Positions 59,084 to 64,000 of a DNA stretch of 64,000 nucleotides are shown piece after piece. This DNA is from Siphonodentalium dalli (lineage: Eukaryota; Mollusca; Scaphopoda; Gadilida; Siphonodentaliidae), in contig CP136066.1 of the NCBI GenBank assembly GCA_032622095.1, positions 53,410,609-53,474,608 on the forward strand. The letters run 5' to 3'. A program made the translations under genes and the position numbers. The notes under the pieces were generated by a model, which was given only the letters and a program-made list of their open reading frames with translations, was not told where the DNA came from and searched no databases. How positions within the stretch are numbered: the first letter of the stretch is position 1; each line of letters opens with the position of its first letter.

Positions 59084-60264
59084 CTATGATACACAAGAAT
59101 CCAAATGAGAGTTTATGGAAGATTCAGTGACAAGACTCAAGCAAACTGGACAAGATATCATTTGTCCTATACTCTTATTAGAACTGTCAATCAAATTATT
59201 GGGCGGTCTGTCATCATTTACCACTTGTCTTTGCCTATCATCAAAACTGTCAATCATAAAAGGGAGTGGTCTGTCATCATTTAGCACAGAGCTGAGTTGA
59301 GAAGAATTTGATGCAGCACTGGATTGGCTGACACCACCATGTCTCTCATTGTCCAGAGATCTATGTGTTTGACTAGAATTTGAATCATCAGGACTATCAT
59401 TTGTTACCATGGAAACACTTCTCATAGCATGTTCAGTCCACAAGCTTGATTTTTCATCAGAATTATCTCCCTTTGACTGTGGTTTTATTGGACTTGACTT
59501 CATTCTGTATAACTTCCCTTTGCTAACTCCTGACGAATAACACAAATCGGTGTCTGAAGATTTTTTACATGGACTCGTTAGATCATTCTTCTGTAAGCAT
59601 TCCGAGTTCTTCATTGAATGTCTGAACATAGCCAGAAAACTCAGTTGGTTGGCAGCACCGCCATGACCAAGAACATGTCCCTCTGCTTGTGTAACTGCTT
59701 CACAGGAATTAGTTAGTTTCGGATACATCATTGAATCGTCCGGAGGTTTCTGGAATGCGTCATGAGACTGAGTATTGGCCGACTTGGTAGGAGAAACAGA
59801 AATTGAAGACTGATTTGATGCATCACCCATTGAGCAAATTCTTTCAGAACTATCATCTTCTAGATCCATATAGTTGTCACCGGAAGAAAATCTACCTAAA
59901 ATCACACTGTCGGACGCTCCGGAATTCAAGGAATCACAGACTGAACTTTGTTGTTTTTCTGAGTTCGAGTCAGGTTTCATGGCACTACATAAATCTGAAT
60001 TAAGATTGTCTATGTCCCTCAGCCCATCTTGTGGATGGCAGTCGGTGCTGGTATCTAATGTGTGGCTCACTGTTTCCGAACTTGTCTTTGAAACGTTATG
60101 CCTTGCATTTTTACTGGGAGACTTCAATTTTGGTAGGGAAGGTTCATTGATAGATAAAGCATCAGTGTCTTTAGACTTGTTAGAAACAGATTCTCTGACA
60201 TTACAATGGGTTTTCCATTCACAATCCCTTTCTTTTGTTTTTGCAGGATGATCTGTCTTCTTCT
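59084..60264 (-). CDS. SPRTN: SPRTN-like protein, terminal exon with UBZ4 finger
   Basis: The acceptor TTATGTATAATTTCAG ends at 60265 and the exon runs 392 codons to TAG at 59084-59086. It enters after one base from the exon at 61371 (G|AG, Glu). Most of it is Ser/Asp-rich and probably disordered, with a small internal duplication (NDDRPLPFMIDS and NDDRPPNNLIDS). The last 22 residues hold a CX2CX11HX3C finger (SCPVCLSLVTESSINSHLDS then C), the UBZ4 type that binds ubiquitin. In SPRTN a UBZ4 sits at the extreme C-terminus, after a PIP box, and targets the protease to stalled forks and DNA-protein crosslinks. RAD18 has a similar finger but continues into a SAP domain. The tail is longer than in vertebrate SPRTN. 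A family D element ends 43 bp upstream of the acceptor. Confidence 0.65.
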
Positions 60265-60307
60265 CTGAAATTATACATAAAGTGACTAAGTTTAACTAAG
60301 TATATAT

Positions 60308-60712
60308 GTGACCCGCCATATCAAATCCAGGGATTTTTTTACCCTGTGCCAATGCATTCTCTTATATATGCGAGTCGACCATAGGTCGCCTCGCATATAT
60401 AAGAAAATGCATTGGCCTAACAATTTTTTACAATTTAAAAAAAAAATTCTTGTATTCTTTAACAATTTTATAATTTCACCCATACAGAGCCCCAGACAAA
60501 CATGAGCAGACGACACTCTTCTATATGCTTCTATATATGTGTGGGGCTCCCTGCAGGGTAATGGATGTTTTTTATTTTATGTCCTAAAAATTGTAAGAAA
60601 AAAAATGATAAAAAATTGTTAGGCCAATGCATTCTCTTATATATGCGAGGCGACCTATGGTCGACTCGCATATATAAGAGAATGCATTGGCACAGGGTAA
60701 AAAAATTGTCAA
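60308..60712. mobile_element. Family D element in the SPRTN-like intron
   Basis: The left end TGACCCGCCATATCAAATCC is as at 29695. Palindromes are at 60347-60413 and 60623-60690, and the centre foldback has CAGAGCCCCAGAC and GTGTGGGGCTCCC. The right inverted end is missing. Very similar in sequence to 29695-30153. Confidence 0.85.
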
Positions 60713-60954
60713 AGCTCAGTGTTATCAGATATCAATTTTTGACCACCTGAAGTATAATATTTGGCAGCCTAGCAAATAATCGATGAGCCGACCGACATAC
60801 TCTCGAAACCAAATTAGTGTAAACATATTTTTATTTCCAAATCCAAACATAATACACATAATACACAAATGACATAAATATACAACATATAAGAGATAAT
60901 GTATGGAAATGAGGATCAGACAACAAGCCCGAGGGCTTATATGAAGTCTTCTCC

Positions 60955-61312
60955 TCACCAAATTCACCCATTGGGAACCTCATTCTGTTTAGGCCTCATC
61001 ATCTGGGAAGTATCAATAGTTTCAAATTAACAATGCGTTTAGTTACTTTTTCCCTTCTGTTGAGTTTCTATATCCCCTAATTTGCAGAATATAAAATGCA
61101 TAATCGAGGTGACTAATGGGTGAATATCACCAACGTCATCTGGGGAACTTTAATCTGAACCTAGGTCTCCCATAGCAGTTGAGGCCTAAGCACAATGAGG
61201 TCCCCCAGAGGGTGAATTTGGTGATGCTAGCCCACTGTACAGGATAGCGTCACTAAATTCACCCTCTGGAGACCTCATTCTGCAAATGTCAGACACACTA
61301 AATTCAGGCTTG
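60955..61312. mobile_element. Family C compound element, left inverted copy
   Basis: A fragment of the core, a middle of about 190 bp (TTTCCCTTCTGTTGAGTTTC, GCATAATCGAGGTGACTAAT, CCCATAGCAGTTGAGGCC), then a palindrome with end ATTCAGGCTTG. Confidence 0.75.
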
Positions 61313-61370
61313 GTTGACGAAAAATGACACAAAAATGGCCTTACCAGCAGGTTAACAGACTAGTACTTAC

Positions 61371-61664
61371 CAGCAGGTCTGGAATTCATTTGCTCATCAT
61401 TTCTGTGTGCGCTGCTCGATGAGGGTCCTGCATCTTTGTTTTTTCCTGTTTCTGGTTTCCAATGGTTACTGTCTGTTGCGATGGATTCAGGCAGCCAATC
61501 AGACCACAGATCATCAATCATACCAACAGCACTATCTTGTGAGTGATCACACTCTAAATTCACAAAGTTACTCGTAACGAGCGGCGGTGACGAAGCTTTC
61601 TTTTTCGGTTTCTTAAAATAACTGTCGAGGATATTGGCTTTCCCCACATCTGCTGTCTTTTTTC
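61371..61664 (-). CDS. SPRTN: SPRTN-like protein, internal exon with PIP box
   Basis: The acceptor CTTTAATTACAG ends at 61665 and the donor G|GTAAGT lies at 61365-61370. The 294 bp give two bases, 97 codons and one base, and join the next exon in phase. Near its start NILDSYFKKPKKK fits a PCNA-interacting (PIP) box followed by basic residues. The rest is polar and acidic (LWSDWLPES, GPSSSSAHRNDEQMN). PIP before UBZ4 is the SPRTN order. The SprT protease and p97-binding (SHP) parts must be upstream of 61665; I did not find them before 64000. A second donor-like CTGCTGGTAAGG lies at 61339-61350, just inside the intron. The exon sits between two inverted family C copies (60955-61312 and 61738-62190). 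Confidence 0.65.
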
Positions 61665-61737
61665 CTGTAATTAAAGTCACAGAGCAGTTTAACCCTTTCT
61701 TGAGGTTCATAACAGGGAGCTGTGCTGGTATCTTATG

Positions 61738-62190
61738 CAAGCCTGAATTTAGTGTGTCTGACATTTGCAAAATGAGGTCCCCAGAGAAGTGCCCAGAAGG
61801 TGAATTTAGTGAGGCTGTCCCAAATGGGGGGCTAGCTTCACCAAATTCTCCCTCTATGGACCTCATTCTGCTCAGGCCTCAACTGCTATGGGAAACCTAG
61901 GATCTGATTAAAGTTCCCCAGTTGAAGTTGTTGATGTTCACCCATAAGTCTCCTCGATTATGCATTTTATCTTCTGCAAGTTAGGGGATATAAAATCTCA
62001 ACAGAAGGGAAAGACTAACTAAAAACAATGTTAATTTGAGACTATAGATACTTCCCAGAAGATAAGGCCTAAGTAGAATGAGGTCCGCAGAGGGTGAATT
62101 TGGTGATGCTAGCCCAATGTGTGGGGTGGCATCACTAAATTCACCCTCTGGGGACCTCATGCATTCTGCAAAGGACAGACACACTATTTG
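61738..62190. mobile_element. Family C compound element, right inverted copy
   Basis: The same three blocks as 60955-61312 but in reverse order and orientation (GCAAGCCTGAATTTAGTGTG, GGCCTCAACTGCTATGGG, GAAACTC-type, then a second palindrome ending in CTATTTGCAGGC). Confidence 0.75.
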
Positions 62191-62475
62191 CAGGCAGTGT
62201 TCAGTGTTTGGCCAAATTAAAATAACTTCGGCGCTTCACAATTAATGACTAAAATATTTGCCTTAAACTTTATTTGTTACTCAGAATAAAAACATAAGTA
62301 AAACAACGCAAAAACAATTTTAAAAACAATATTATACGAACATATGTATGCGTTATATCGCACAGACAATCAATTCATGTAAAGTATTAATACAAATTAC
62401 AGCGGGATTTCACATCCAACCATATGCAACAAGAGATGGACTGTCGTCCAGTGCATACCCCCTTGTGGCATACAC

Positions 62476-62985
62476 AGATAAACAAAGATGTATAACTCTA
62501 GAATGGAAAATCCGAACAAAACGATGGAACACTCTTTTTAATGTCCCCATAGTAGTGAACATCTGTACTAAATTTCATTGAGATCCCGGCACAACTATTG
62601 AAGTTACGTCATGAACAGACACCAGACAGACCAAAAAGCCAACATTTCCAGATAAACAAAGATGAATAACTCTAGAATGGAAAATCCAAACAAAACGATG
62701 TAACCCTTTATTTAATGTCCTCATAGTAGTGAACATCCATAACAAATTTCATTGAGCTCCCAGCACAACTGTTGAAGTTACGACGTGAACAGACACCAGA
62801 CGGACCAAACAGTCAACATTTCCAGATAAACAAAGATGAATAACTCTAGAATGGAAAATCTGAACAAAACGATGGAACCCTCTATTTAATGTCCTCATAG
62901 TAGTGAACATCCATACCTAATTTCATTGAGATCTGAGCACTTCTGTTCAAGTTATGACACGAACAGACATCGGACGCACGGACAG
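62476..62985. repeat. 174-bp tandem repeat, 3 copies
   Basis: AGATAAACAAAGATG starts units at 62476, 62650 and 62824. Other words are AACTCTAGAATGGAAAATC and TTGAAGTTACG. The region 62191-62475 shows no gene. Confidence 0.85.
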
Positions 62986-63119
62986 GTGCAAAACAGTATA
63001 CCCCCCTTTTTTTAATGACACTGTAGCTCAACTTGGAAAGGGAATAATTTAATGTATTACAGTCAATGGAGCAATTAGGAATGTGGAAAGTTGAATGTCT
63101 AATACTATAGTTTACTATA

Positions 63120-64000
63120 GACATGAAGAGAAAAGTAAAATCCAAGATGGCTGCTGGCGGCCATGTTTTCGGCCGAATGACTCCCAAAATGAGTCGTTCC
63201 CATCTACATGTCATCATTAACATCCATGACAATTTGATGACGATCAGACTAAAGGTACGACCTGTAGCCCATGCTAAAGGATTTAGTCATACAAAGAGTA
63301 AAATCCAAGATGGCTGCTGGCGGCCAAGTTTTTTGGCCGAATGACCCCAAAATTACTCGTTCCCATCTACATGTCAATATTAACATCCATGACAAATTTC
63401 ATGACAATAAGACGAACAGTACGACCTGCGGCCCGTGCTAATGGATTAAATTTTTTAATCCAAGATGGCCGCTGGCGGCCATGTTTTTTGTCCGAATAAC
63501 CCCAAAATGACTCGTTCCCATCTACATTCCAATTTCAACAGCCATGACAAATTTTATGATGATCAGACTAAAGGTACGACCTGTAGCCCGTGCTAAAGGA
63601 TTTAGTCATACAAAGAGTAAAATCCAAGATGGCTGCTGGTGGCCATGTTTTTTGGCCGAATGACCCCAAAATGACTCGTTCCCATCTACATGTCATTATT
63701 AACATTCATGACAAATTTTATGATGATCAGACTAAAGGTACGACCTGCAGCCCATGCTAAAGAATTTAGTCATACAAAGAGTAAAATCCAAGATGGCTGC
63801 TGGCGGCCATGTTTTTTGGCCGAATGACCCCAAAATTACTCGTTCCCATCTACATGACAATATTATCATCCATGACAAATTTCATGATGATGAGACGAAC
63901 AGTACGACCTGCGGCCCGTGCTAATGGATTAAATTTTTTAATCCAAGATGGCCGCTGGCGGCCATGTTTTTTGTCCGAATGACCCCAATATGACTCGTTC
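63120..64000. repeat. About 161-bp satellite in three-monomer higher-order repeats, runs off the window
   Basis: Units begin with the AATCCAAGATGG word near 63138, 63299, 63457, 63619, 63783 and 63940. Variants repeat in the order A, A', B: the unit at 63299 matches 63783, 63457 matches 63940, and 63138 matches 63619, each about 483 bp apart. Open frames through the array are by-products. Confidence 0.9.

Noticed and set aside
59880-59930. p97-binding SHP box (RFSSGDNYM) in the SPRTN-like exon
   Set aside because: It lacks the F-x-G-x-G pattern and lies after the PIP box, whereas SPRTN has its SHP box before it.

Overview
The window looks like a repeat-dense, AT-rich metazoan nuclear genome, most likely from a marine invertebrate. 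The evidence is spliced C-type lectin and PAN-like exons, an L1/Tx1-like LINE, many short inverted-repeat (MITE-like) elements, satellites and minisatellites, and no prokaryotic gene organisation. A mollusc or other lophotrochozoan is a guess; nothing here fixes the phylum. Most open frames of 60-100 codons are chance or repeat-derived.

Recognised genes are few and all are partial or inferred. (1) 59084-61664, minus strand: the last two coding exons of a gene best matched to SPRTN, the DNA-protein crosslink protease, with a PIP box and a C-terminal UBZ4 zinc finger. The protease exons would lie beyond the right edge. (2) 25282-26852, minus: two exons of a C-type lectin domain with AATAAA signals downstream. 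An isolated signal-peptide exon at 46911-46986 is phase-compatible with it. (3) 5960-7315, minus: two exons of a secreted, PAN/apple-like cysteine-rich protein. (4) 10243-11552, plus: a tentative two-exon Cys/Trp-rich gene. The inter-exon junctions of genes 1-3 were checked for splice sites and reading phase; that of gene 4 is weaker.

The largest element is a decayed LINE (ORF2 at 35455-39271, poly(A) ending at 39794). The 91 bp right after its poly(A) are repeated exactly at 30141-30231, so the whole 30232-39794 block may be one insertion with an unusually long target duplication. The block's left part holds repeated hairpin modules, a tRNA-like unit and old degenerate repeats.

The rest is layered repeats. 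Family A ends in TTAACCCTTTCTATA. Family B ends in TTAAAGGCCCA. Family C is a GAGGTCCCCAGAGGGTGAATT palindrome family. Family D is built on a 67-bp palindrome with a TATATAAGAGAATGCATTGG arm. Family E has GGTACTCAATCCGATT ends. Several families sit at TTAA, as piggyBac-type elements do. There are also clean nested insertions (16.2-18.6 kb), tandem arrays (2.7, 4.8, 13.5, 24.2, 47.7, 49.5, 55.4, 62.5 and 63.1 kb), and a three-monomer higher-order repeat at the right edge.
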